DNA of 64,000 nt, taken from a virus. Position 1 is the first letter of the stretch, and the number at the start of each line of letters is the position of its first letter. The notes under the pieces are model-generated. The model was not told the origin of the DNA, did not search any database, and saw only the letters and a program-made list of their open reading frames with translations. The position numbers and the translations under genes are program-made. The stretch lies in IMG/VR virus record IMGVR_UViG_3300027749_000082, positions 18,118 to 82,117 of that record. One strand, 5' to 3'. This document shows positions 7,952 through 17,126 of this stretch, one piece after another.

Positions 7952-10900
7952 TTGAAATCAATAAATTGTATATCGTTAATTTTAATACCCACTGGTAAAG
8001 CTGATGCTGTCTGATCGAGTATTATATTTTTGATGTTATTTTTAAAATCGGTATTAGTTATACCAGCATTCTTAACGTAAATATTTATACTTTTAGAACT
8101 CGATACGGGCGAATACTTAAAGTATCTCTCTATCTCTTCTATATTACTTCTTTGACCGGAAGGTATTGATATAACTAAATTATCAATAGGGTCTTTATTA
8201 ATATTTAAAGCAAATATTTCATCTGTTTTAAGCGCTCTATCATATATATGACAATTACGTATACTAGTATTATTTAAATAGTAATACCCAGGTTGTTTTA
8301 AGTATGTTGCAAGATCTAATCCATTAACAATACCTACAGCACCGAGATATAAGTCTTCAGATAATATTTGTTGTATATTATATTTATTAGGAGGTATTGT
8401 TAAGTTTTTATATATAATACCGTCAATAAATAAGGTAATATTACCTTGCCTACTATCAAAGCGATATGTAAATGTATGATAACCTATATCAAGATCTTGT
8501 AATGATAATTCTATATTTTGTTGAAGTGTATCTTCGGAGGATAGATAATTGGTGAGTGTCATATTAAATGACAAATCTGTACCGAGAGCCTGAATTTTAT
8601 TAAAGTTTGTTAAATTATATCTTTTTCTAATAGCAGATGTATCAGAAACATACTGACCTGTTATACCTAAGTCTACTTTATTAGGTGCAGTTTCAACATT
8701 AGTTATATTACTTGTAAGAATATTCTGAACAACTAAATTACCTACAGGATGTATATCAAGATTACTACCAGATAACATTAAAATAGTAGCGCTCTCATTT
8801 AAGCCTGTATCTGTATATTCACGAATAATATCAACGTGTATATTTTTATAAGGTCCAGCTCCAACAGGATCTACTGTTGTTCCTGATAATACATAAACCC
8901 GATTTGAAGTATATTGATACCAGTTAGTATCCGTTAATATAATAATATTATTATCTGTTGTTAAAGCAAAGTCATTAATAGTGCTTGATGTATCAAATAG
9001 TGACCGCGCGGTATTTGTAATTAAATTATAGTACCATAGTTGCTTATTATGAAGTAAAAAATAGATTTCATCTGCATTTTTATATTTAAATCTTTCACCG
9101 GGGATACTATATAATATATTATTATAGATAATTAAGCTTCTATGCTTACCCTGAATAGGTTCATTAACATATAATGGTAATAGTGTTGCATATACCGTGG
9201 TATAATTAAAGGTAAACTTATTTACTCGTACAACTACCCCAGTTATATCTAATAAAAAATATATATAATTATCATCTTGTGTATAATTTTTATAACTAGT
9301 AATAGGTATAACTTCTTTTTTTAACTTATTACCTAATTCATTAACTTTGTACAATAATCCGTTATTACATATTACAAAAAAATCATCAAGAGGCTTATAA
9401 ACTATAATATCTCTTACATCTGTATCAAAGGTAATAGTCTTAATCAGTGTATAATTAGTATTATATATATAAACAATATTATCTTGATAAAGCGTTATAA
9501 AGGGAGTTACTTTAGTATCATTGAGAATTGTAAATTCTCTACTAGAGTTAGCTAAGGAGTATCCAATAGGTGTGCCAGGGTTAACAAAAAGATCAAACGA
9601 GATAGTAAATTGTGAAGAGCAATTAACTGGATCTTTAATATTAAATTTATTATATTTTGTACCATCGTAAACTATACTATCACTAATATAAGGTATAGCT
9701 ACATTATTAGTTGTATAATAGTTAGAGAAGCCACTAACTAAAGGCATTGTATTTATTAAAGCATTTTGAATATCGTTACTATCTATCCTCGAGTAATAAT
9801 ACCTTGTGTTAGGCTCAATCGTTAGATCACTCTTTTTATCAAATATAAAATTTGATGTTCTACTAGGTGTATAGTAAATGGAGTCTATAGGATCTAAAAA
9901 AGAAGCAGAATAAGCAGGTGTAATACTAGAAGATAATGCTGCTTGTTTAGATATCCTATCAGGATAATAATATCTATCTACCCACATTCCCATATTACTT
10001 GCACCACCAGATAACCATGTGCATAAGTATCTACCGTTTTCGAATGTAGTACTTTTAGCACGTGAACGATATATCTTATCTGCTAGTAATGGAGATGTAG
10101 AAGGTAAACTACCGTTATATATAAATTTTGTATCGTTAATATTAAGCTTTTCGTATGGATATAAAGAAGACGGAGTTACAAAGTATGTATCTCTACCGCT
10201 ATATACTTCTATATCTTTATCATACCAAGTATAAATTAAAGAGATATGGTCATCTCCCCTTTCTTGATCATTACCTGTTCGTAATGTTGTATATTCTCTA
10301 AATAATGTGCTTGGTATATTTCCTTCATTAATCGTAGTACTTGCTCCACGCTTAATAAAACCTTTTTCTGATCTACTATTATCTAAAGCAATATGATTTA
10401 ATTCAATTGTATCACTAACCTCGTTATAATTTGTGTGTAGTATGTATTGATTAGTTTTATCAAAATCACTTTTTTCATTGTTAATACTTAGTGTATTAAC
10501 TTTATTAGTATTATAACTTATCCAGCTTGTATTTAATTTAGGGTTAATCGTCTCGTAATTATAATATACTCTAAATAATTTATTAACTCGACCAAATGAT
10601 GCACATAATACATTAACAAGTGTTAGGGATGTACCAGATAAGTTAACAGCAAATAGTGTATTATTATACTCTTTATATAATTGTAGGTAACCTGTACTAT
10701 CTAATTGATATTGGAAAATATCATCTCCTTCATTACCTGCTGGTATGTATGTTGATATACTAGGTATAAATTGTAAATTATTTTGATTAATTACATTTAA
10801 CACATAATAACCGTTCCCTGCATTATGTAAAACTCTTAAAACCTTATTATTAATAAAACTTAATTCAAAAAAGCTACCTGAATTATTATAATCAACAGTA

Positions 10901-11250
10901 CTTAAAATACTTAGAGTTGTTGTGTTATCTCCGGTTGCACGAACATTCAATACCTTTGGAACAGATAAAGAAGTGAGGTCATTTAGTATTAATGGTGTTG
11001 TAATAGTTCTTAAGTAATTATCCTTTTGACCAGGTAAAGAAATAAAATCTTCAAGTTTTTTAAGCCCTGTTAAATACTGTGATGTATAATTATTAATTGA
11101 TGAATCATATGCACCAGATAACGCATCTATAAGGTTAAACGAAAAGCCTTGTTCGCAAGTAATTGCAGATTGCTTATATTCATAATTACCGTCAAGATAT
11201 GTTGCTTTAGGTGTACGTATAGCAGCTAGGCTATATGTTTGTAAATTCAT
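7948..11250 (-). CDS. Giant tail/baseplate protein with LamG (concanavalin A-like) domain
   Basis: 1,100 residues from ATG 11250; the TTG two codons upstream is a less likely start. Near residues 935-1045, IELSLQDLDIGYHTFTYRFD, GNITLFIDGIIYKN and NTSIRNCHIYDRALKTDEIF form the signature of a LamG/concanavalin A-like jelly roll: the 'W-H-x-F-T-Y' strand, 'V-Y-I-D-G' strand and 'I-x-x-x-R-I-Y-x-R-A-L-T-x-E-E' tail. Such domains bind carbohydrate. The remainder is Asn/Tyr/Thr-rich beta sequence with propeller-like segments (600-800). A distal, receptor-binding part of the baseplate is the likely role. Confidence 0.75.
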   Translation of the reverse strand: MNLQTYSLAAIRTPKATYLDGNYEYKQSAITCEQGFSFNLIDALSGAYDSSINNYTSQYLTGLKKLEDFISLPGQKDNYLRTITTPLILNDLTSLSVPKVLNVRATGDNTTTLSILSTVDYNNSGSFFELSFINNKVLRVLHNAGNGYYVLNVINQNNLQFIPSISTYIPAGNEGDDIFQYQLDSTGYLQLYKEYNNTLFAVNLSGTSLTLVNVLCASFGRVNKLFRVYYNYETINPKLNTSWISYNTNKVNTLSINNEKSDFDKTNQYILHTNYNEVSDTIELNHIALDNSRSEKGFIKRGASTTINEGNIPSTLFREYTTLRTGNDQERGDDHISLIYTWYDKDIEVYSGRDTYFVTPSSLYPYEKLNINDTKFIYNGSLPSTSPLLADKIYRSRAKSTTFENGRYLCTWLSGGASNMGMWVDRYYYPDRISKQAALSSSITPAYSASFLDPIDSIYYTPSRTSNFIFDKKSDLTIEPNTRYYYSRIDSNDIQNALINTMPLVSGFSNYYTTNNVAIPYISDSIVYDGTKYNKFNIKDPVNCSSQFTISFDLFVNPGTPIGYSLANSSREFTILNDTKVTPFITLYQDNIVYIYNTNYTLIKTITFDTDVRDIIVYKPLDDFFVICNNGLLYKVNELGNKLKKEVIPITSYKNYTQDDNYIYFLLDITGVVVRVNKFTFNYTTVYATLLPLYVNEPIQGKHRSLIIYNNILYSIPGERFKYKNADEIYFLLHNKQLWYYNLITNTARSLFDTSSTINDFALTTDNNIIILTDTNWYQYTSNRVYVLSGTTVDPVGAGPYKNIHVDIIREYTDTGLNESATILMLSGSNLDIHPVGNLVVQNILTSNITNVETAPNKVDLGITGQYVSDTSAIRKRYNLTNFNKIQALGTDLSFNMTLTNYLSSEDTLQQNIELSLQDLDIGYHTFTYRFDSRQGNITLFIDGIIYKNLTIPPNKYNIQQILSEDLYLGAVGIVNGLDLATYLKQPGYYYLNNTSIRNCHIYDRALKTDEIFALNINKDPIDNLVISIPSGQRSNIEEIERYFKYSPVSSSKSINIYVKNAGITNTDFKNNIKNIILDQTASALPVGIKINDIQFIDFK

Positions 11251-11256
11251 ATACAA

Positions 11257-11264
11257 TATTTAAT
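11257..11264 (-). promoter_or_regulatory. Weak late promoter motif ATTAAATA
   Basis: It ends 6 nt before the ATG at 11250 and differs at one core position from TATAAATA (minus strand). It is kept because the spacing matches other starts. Confidence 0.35.
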
Positions 11265-11320
11265 TATAATAATCAAGTTAGAAAGCTTTTATGTGTAAAG
11301 ACTAATTACAAATTATATTT

Positions 11321-11962
11321 TTATACTATATAAGAAAAATAACCATCAGGCTGTAAATATCTATAGATACCGTCCGGTCTAAATAAGTTACCCTGAGGTA
11401 TACTAGTTAAGCTAGTATATTGTGTACTACTACTTAGCGATGTTAGTAAGCTAGGTACAATTTGGATATTATTTTTACTTTCAAAGTTAACAAAAGTTGT
11501 ATTGTAAGAAATAGGCAATATTTGTGAGTTAATTGCTACATATTCTTTAATATCATCATAAAACGATCCGTGATATATATTAAAAGGTTGATAAAAGCTT
11601 ACGGTTTCCCCGCTATCGTAAGTTAGTATAAATTTAGCTACTACATTAAGTGAATGTGTCACACTATTATTAATATAATCATGAGAATAACTCGTACACA
11701 CTGAACCACCTATTTTTCCGTAAAGTATTTCATTAAAAATAGATTGGTTACGGTAGTCATAAACAGCATCCTTTTTAATTGAAACAATATCATTACTATC
11801 ACCCCATATTATATCTAAAAATAAAACCGTGTTGTATGGCTCAGTAATACCTGTAAGAATAAAATTAACTGTATTTTTACCCTTAAGTATTACAGGTTCA
11901 TTGTATATACTAGCAGATGTTACTGTTGATAAATTAAAAAATATAGTAGTAGATCTGTTCAT
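11321..11962 (-). CDS. Hypothetical tail protein, 213 aa
   Basis: The N-terminal half has an alternating beta pattern (STIFFNLSTVTSASIYNEPV, TVNFILTGITEPYNTVLFLD) resembling an immunoglobulin-like or PKD-like fold, including the phrase LDIIWGDS followed by a KFILTYDSGETVSF strand, but not clearly enough to name a domain. It overlaps the stop of the 1,014-residue protein by 4 nt and so is translated with it. By position among giant tail proteins it is probably a baseplate or fiber-attachment component. Confidence 0.6.
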   Translation of the reverse strand: MNRSTTIFFNLSTVTSASIYNEPVILKGKNTVNFILTGITEPYNTVLFLDIIWGDSNDIVSIKKDAVYDYRNQSIFNEILYGKIGGSVCTSYSHDYINNSVTHSLNVVAKFILTYDSGETVSFYQPFNIYHGSFYDDIKEYVAINSQILPISYNTTFVNFESKNNIQIVPSLLTSLSSSTQYTSLTSIPQGNLFRPDGIYRYLQPDGYFSYIV

Positions 11963-14900
11963 AATATAAGTGCTCCATCTTGTGCTGTTAATGATCCCTG
12001 TATAGAGCCTGTTACAGCATATGATATTGAAGAGCTATAAAATCCTGTTGTGTTTACTATTTTGTCTGTTTTATAAAACTTTGCATCATAAAACGTTACA
12101 GCGTTATCGTTAATATTAAAGCTATAATCAAATACATAGAACATATTATTACTATCTGTACTGGTATAAGATAACTTATACATATTATTAAACGAATTAA
12201 ATGTAATAATAGGTTTATCTACCTTAACAATGTTAATATTAAATGTACTAGTTATATAACCTCTTAAACTAAACAATGCTGTAGCTGTATTCTGGATATC
12301 ACTTAATAGAGGGAAGACCTGTAATACAGAGTTATCAACTATATCATACCGGTAAATTGTTGGTAGTAAAATTTTAAAGTTAGATCCCGATAAACAATTA
12401 AATTCAGATTGTAAAATTTGAGCTGGTATTTCTTCTGTCGTTATATAATCATCACCTTCAGTAGCTATGTTATCACCACCATTTTGTGTTATCTGATTAA
12501 TAACACAAAAAGTAATTGTTCTATCTTTTTCATTAAAGAATCTATTAGAGAATTTATTAAATGCTGTTGAGGATGTTCTTGTAAAGTATGTATTTTTCGT
12601 AGCAGGTGTAACAAAGGCACCATCTTGATATTTAATTTTATCAAAAATTAAATAACTACTTGTTTCGCATATAATTGTATCATATATAATATCAAAATCT
12701 TTAATCTTATTAAACACTTCTGATTGAACAATACTTGTATATTTGTTAAAGGTTGTATTTAAGGAAGATGATAGAGGTAAAGATGTAGAATATCTTTGAT
12801 TTTTAACATATAACTTACCATTTAATTTTCGTTTATAAGCTTGGGTTTTAAGTATATTATCACCCGTTATTGTACTTATAATAGTTAAACTATTATTTGC
12901 TACAGTATTATAATATGTATAATTATCACCGTAGTTGTTATCATTAGTAAGAACACCTTGATCGTCTGTAAAGTACCCACAATCATAATCTTTAAATAAT
13001 ATTTGTGGAGCAGATTGCACAGCACTTAAAATATATTTTGCATTTAAAGTAAAATCAGAGTAACTAGTTGTAGGTGAACGATAACCTCTTTGTATATATG
13101 GTGAAAATTGACTTATTCCTCCGTCAATTAAGGACTCGTAGTAATAAGGACTAGGGGATGGGTAGTAAATTATATCATCTGCAGCAACCGGATCTGGTAG
13201 AGGTGTATTATTTTGAAAAGTAAACCCACCCGCATCTTTAAAGGTATATATTACATTACGTGAAGTTGTAGCAACTTCTTGATATGGTGCAAACTCTCTG
13301 AAAAAGAGTGTATATGGACTACCAGAAAGAGTAAATCTTGATGCAGAAAGAGTAGGTGTTGGTTTGTTTACTGTAAGAGCAGTTAATCCAGAACGTATAG
13401 AACCATTACTCTGTATACCTGTAATAGCATAATTAAATGTATAACCTTCGTAGCTATCAAAAAAGCTATAACCATCAAGCGTTAAATCGAGTATAGTTGA
13501 TGTAGTACCTAAATCTTCAATTGACTTAAAGGTATGACCTAACTCGTCTTTAAATAAAGCATACTCATTACCATAGACATCGTATTGAACTTTAGTTATA
13601 TATCCTTTATTATATAAGTCACTAAAATTTAAATTTAAACTATCTTCACTTACTATATTTTTTTCTGTATTTTGTTGTTTAGTGTAATACGGTGTAAAGG
13701 TTTGTTCGTAATTACTAATTTTAGGATCACCACTAGCAAATCCAGACGTATTATTTTTTACATCTTTAGAATAGTCATGAATAAAGACGAGAGGGTAATT
13801 CGGTTGCTTGTTAATTGATACATTACCATATACATTAGGGTCTGGAAAAATATAGACTTTGTTTGGTTCAAGCTTTGTTTTATCAATAGTATATGTATAA
13901 TTACTTGTATTAAGTTTAAATATACCTTGCGTATCTGGCTTAAAGAATAACCCTAAATCACGCAATAGTTTTAACTCTGTAGATGCTTCAACTGTTGCTG
14001 TATCAGCGGTTTGCAGATTTAAAATATTAGATGTTGGATTTTGTGCAACAATAAATCTATCATATATATTAGCCCCGTTAACTGTTGAGTAATAATAAAA
14101 GTCAACACCAATATACTTACTAATTAATTGTTTCTTGAGATAATCTATATCTGCTGTTGTAAGTCCACAAACTGTATTAGCATTTATAAGTGTTAGTGGA
14201 TCAGAAGGATTACATATAGGATCTGTTGTTACAGCAAAATTAACTGCTAGTGGCAACTCAGCTAAGAATGTTGTTGATTTAAAGACTTGTTGGGGTAATA
14301 CTTCCTTAAAGAATAAATTAATATCTATATCATTAGTATTTGCTGTATACTCTTTTTTTCTAAGAGGAGAAACTTCACTATTTGTTCTAGGTAAATCAAA
14401 ATAATTACCATATACATCAACAAATTCTTCTAAATCTATTTTCATTTCATTAACTACAGTAGATAATGAAAGGTTTAAAGTACTAAATTGTGGTTGCTCA
14501 TCTGCAGAAACTATATAATTATAGATCTTTTCAAAGATTGCTTTTTCAATAGACAGAGAACTACCTTTAATTTTAGATTTATCTACAACATATTTTGTCT
14601 CTTCTCTTTTTTCCTTATAAAATATTATAATCTGCCTTATTTTTTCAACATAAAGCGGTATAGCTATATCTAAATCAACAGGATCAGTAAGATCAAGTGT
14701 AGACATAAATCTTAATTCCTGCTGTGTTGAATAATTTAAAATTAAAGTCTTAAGAAACTCCACATAAAGATCAACAAAATTTACACTTACTCCTATAGTA
14801 TTGATACTATTTTTTATATCAGCCCACTGCTTTAAATAAAATAAGTAAAAGTTATTATACTCTTCAGGAGTGTAGTCGACATTAGTATTTTTTATAAAAT

Positions 14901-15003
14901 CTAAAAACGAGAGAGGTTGAGTGTTATCAATTGTTGTAGTAGAATTACTATTTGTAATAGAATTCGATACAATACTAACACTAAACGAATTTTTACTGAT
15001 CAT
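11959..15003 (-). CDS. Giant baseplate protein, 1,014 aa (gp7-position)
   Basis: The first 200 residues include helical stretches with conserved-looking text (NNFYLFYLKQWADIKNSINT, FVDLYVEFLKTLIL, DLDIAIPLYVEKIRQIIIFY). The rest is beta-rich and Ser/Thr/Asn-rich. No domain could be named. Its place after gp25-, gp6- and PKD-containing genes recalls the T4 order 25-6-7, where gp7 is a 1,032-residue wedge protein, so a gp7-like role is an inference from order and length only. An AATAAATA motif lies 7 nt upstream of the ATG. Confidence 0.65.
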   Translation of the reverse strand: MISKNSFSVSIVSNSITNSNSTTTIDNTQPLSFLDFIKNTNVDYTPEEYNNFYLFYLKQWADIKNSINTIGVSVNFVDLYVEFLKTLILNYSTQQELRFMSTLDLTDPVDLDIAIPLYVEKIRQIIIFYKEKREETKYVVDKSKIKGSSLSIEKAIFEKIYNYIVSADEQPQFSTLNLSLSTVVNEMKIDLEEFVDVYGNYFDLPRTNSEVSPLRKKEYTANTNDIDINLFFKEVLPQQVFKSTTFLAELPLAVNFAVTTDPICNPSDPLTLINANTVCGLTTADIDYLKKQLISKYIGVDFYYYSTVNGANIYDRFIVAQNPTSNILNLQTADTATVEASTELKLLRDLGLFFKPDTQGIFKLNTSNYTYTIDKTKLEPNKVYIFPDPNVYGNVSINKQPNYPLVFIHDYSKDVKNNTSGFASGDPKISNYEQTFTPYYTKQQNTEKNIVSEDSLNLNFSDLYNKGYITKVQYDVYGNEYALFKDELGHTFKSIEDLGTTSTILDLTLDGYSFFDSYEGYTFNYAITGIQSNGSIRSGLTALTVNKPTPTLSASRFTLSGSPYTLFFREFAPYQEVATTSRNVIYTFKDAGGFTFQNNTPLPDPVAADDIIYYPSPSPYYYESLIDGGISQFSPYIQRGYRSPTTSYSDFTLNAKYILSAVQSAPQILFKDYDCGYFTDDQGVLTNDNNYGDNYTYYNTVANNSLTIISTITGDNILKTQAYKRKLNGKLYVKNQRYSTSLPLSSSLNTTFNKYTSIVQSEVFNKIKDFDIIYDTIICETSSYLIFDKIKYQDGAFVTPATKNTYFTRTSSTAFNKFSNRFFNEKDRTITFCVINQITQNGGDNIATEGDDYITTEEIPAQILQSEFNCLSGSNFKILLPTIYRYDIVDNSVLQVFPLLSDIQNTATALFSLRGYITSTFNINIVKVDKPIITFNSFNNMYKLSYTSTDSNNMFYVFDYSFNINDNAVTFYDAKFYKTDKIVNTTGFYSSSISYAVTGSIQGSLTAQDGALIL

Positions 15004-15010
15004 TCAATTA

Positions 15011-15018
15011 TATTTATT
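15011..15018 (-). promoter_or_regulatory. Late promoter motif AATAAATA
   Basis: It ends 7 nt before the ATG of the 1,014-residue baseplate gene and overlaps the stop codon of the upstream PKD gene. Confidence 0.45.
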
Positions 15019-17126
15019 TAATTAAAGAGATTCAGTCCAGTGTATAATTGATTAGAAAGAATATTAGAAATAATCCCACCTGGTTGAGACCAATCTTCGT
15101 AAGAACTAATATTATTACTAAGGGTATTTGTAATATCGTTATAGTTTATAGTATTATTAGTTATTGTACCGTTAATAGTAGGGTTATGCTCATAAAAAAG
15201 ATAATACTTACTAAGATCAACAACTGTTGCTCCTTCAGGTGTTACTAATCCCCAACCCCAAGTACTATTATAACTGCTTAGTTTATAAGTTCTAAGCGTA
15301 TTATTAATTACAGTTGCACTTAAAGATGCTACGAAAGGCAAATATGTATTTAACCGTTTAAATACACCACTATACTTTTCAAATGCTACAATATCAACCC
15401 CTGCTGTTATAGTATAATTAAGTGTTGATATTTCATTACCTAAATTAGAACCGTATATCTCACTATCTTGATAACCGTATGTTTTAAAATCATAATTATA
15501 TAAGTCAGCAAAACCTTTTAGTCTATTAAAGTTTATTGAAAGTAAATCAACAAGTCTTCCTATATCTGCTGGGTAGAGATAATTAGAACTATCATATTGA
15601 ATATTATCATTACTACCTACCATCTTAATTAAAGATACTAAGCTTTGTATACCAGCATAATCTAATGTAGAGTTATTATCAACGAAGTTTTGAATTTTTT
15701 CGTATGTTCGTTTACCTAATGTATCACCAATCGGTGAGGATAGATTACCAACAATACTACCCATAAAATCATCAAAGAGTATAGGATTGTCTAAAAATAA
15801 TGGCTGCATAGCAATATCTTTGAATTGCTGTGTCATATCAATATCTTCCCCTTTCTTAGCTACATTATAATAGTTTTTTGAGTATAGATTGAAGGTATTA
15901 GAGACACTAGTATTAGATCCACCTATTAATATATAAACATTTTTAAAAGCGTATGGTGCATAATATACATTACTACCAATTGTTATGGATGGTTGGCTAA
16001 GATCTACATAAATTGAACCTTTATAAAAATTACCGCTAATTAATGAAGATAGCGGTCCAAAGTTATTAATAATAGTTGTATATTCGCCTAGATTATCTCC
16101 ATTACTTAGAACTATAGTAGCATCTAAATCATCATTAATTAAAAGTGGTCCTGTTTTGTTTGTAAAATTGTTTGTATCTTTTACTTTAACCACAAAACCT
16201 ATTTTTGTATTGCCGAATTTATTATTACCTATTGGAAAAAGATTTGAAGTTTGACCTTCACTAGTTATACCGTTAGCATTTATAGAGTAGTGGTCGTAAC
16301 TTGTATTGGCTACTATAATAGCACTCATACCTACAGTTGATGTGTTAGCAAATTCTAACAATTCACCAGGTTGATAACCAAAAAATAGATTTACTTGTGA
16401 TTTAGGTACATCGCTCTTAAAATATACATCTTGATAACCTGTTATACCGCAGAAAAATGCGTGGGTATCAGAAACATCTGTATATACTATATTAGTACCT
16501 GATAACTTACAGTAAAGCGGTGTAGTTGTTGTTTGAAAAGAAGATATTTCAAAAAAATCTGTTATACCGTTTAGACCAACTTCTTTAAGGTAAAAGGAAG
16601 AATATGGTTGTAAGTGACCATAAGCTTGTTTATCTAAACCTAATTCAAAATAATTATCATCACACCCGGAGCAAAAAGCTACAATTGTCTTATTATCTGT
16701 AGCATCAACTAAGTGTTGATAAGAAACAGAATTAGTAATGTGTATAGGTGATAATAATTGCCCGGAAATTAAAGTATAATTTATAGGGGTACTAACTTGT
16801 AAATTAATACTATTAGGTACAAAATCATACACATCCACCATTTGGAAGTAACTATTTACATAACACTGACCATCACCTGTATATAAAGAACACGTAACTT
16901 TATAATTACCAGCAGTTGTATATGCATGGTTAGCAGTAACTGCCTCCATAATTGAACCATCCCCAAAATCCCAAACAACCCGGTGCGTAGAAAATATATG
17001 ATCTGTTGTTTCTAATCTAGGTATAAAAGTAAAGGTGGCAAATGGCAGCGTATAACTCAGTGTATTTAGTACTCCTGTATAGTTATAAGTGTCAAAATAA
17101 GCGTAAACAGTATTAATATTACTCAT
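15018..17126 (-). CDS. Baseplate protein with N-terminal PKD domain
   Basis: 702 residues from ATG 17126; a TTG two codons earlier is the alternative. Residues about 30-100 hold a PKD (polycystic kidney disease) immunoglobulin-like repeat: VVWDFGDGSIMEAVTANHAY followed by TTAGNYKVTCSLY, the classic W-D-F-G-D-G-S ... H-x-Y-x-x-x-G-x-Y-x-V core. PKD repeats mediate protein or polysaccharide contacts. The rest is Asn/Ser/Tyr-rich with a helical region around 440-560 (FKDIAMQPLFLDNPILFDDF). It overlaps the gp6-like gene by 8 nt, so it belongs to the same wedge operon. Confidence 0.75.
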   Translation of the reverse strand: MSNINTVYAYFDTYNYTGVLNTLSYTLPFATFTFIPRLETTDHIFSTHRVVWDFGDGSIMEAVTANHAYTTAGNYKVTCSLYTGDGQCYVNSYFQMVDVYDFVPNSINLQVSTPINYTLISGQLLSPIHITNSVSYQHLVDATDNKTIVAFCSGCDDNYFELGLDKQAYGHLQPYSSFYLKEVGLNGITDFFEISSFQTTTTPLYCKLSGTNIVYTDVSDTHAFFCGITGYQDVYFKSDVPKSQVNLFFGYQPGELLEFANTSTVGMSAIIVANTSYDHYSINANGITSEGQTSNLFPIGNNKFGNTKIGFVVKVKDTNNFTNKTGPLLINDDLDATIVLSNGDNLGEYTTIINNFGPLSSLISGNFYKGSIYVDLSQPSITIGSNVYYAPYAFKNVYILIGGSNTSVSNTFNLYSKNYYNVAKKGEDIDMTQQFKDIAMQPLFLDNPILFDDFMGSIVGNLSSPIGDTLGKRTYEKIQNFVDNNSTLDYAGIQSLVSLIKMVGSNDNIQYDSSNYLYPADIGRLVDLLSINFNRLKGFADLYNYDFKTYGYQDSEIYGSNLGNEISTLNYTITAGVDIVAFEKYSGVFKRLNTYLPFVASLSATVINNTLRTYKLSSYNSTWGWGLVTPEGATVVDLSKYYLFYEHNPTINGTITNNTINYNDITNTLSNNISSYEDWSQPGGIISNILSNQLYTGLNLFN

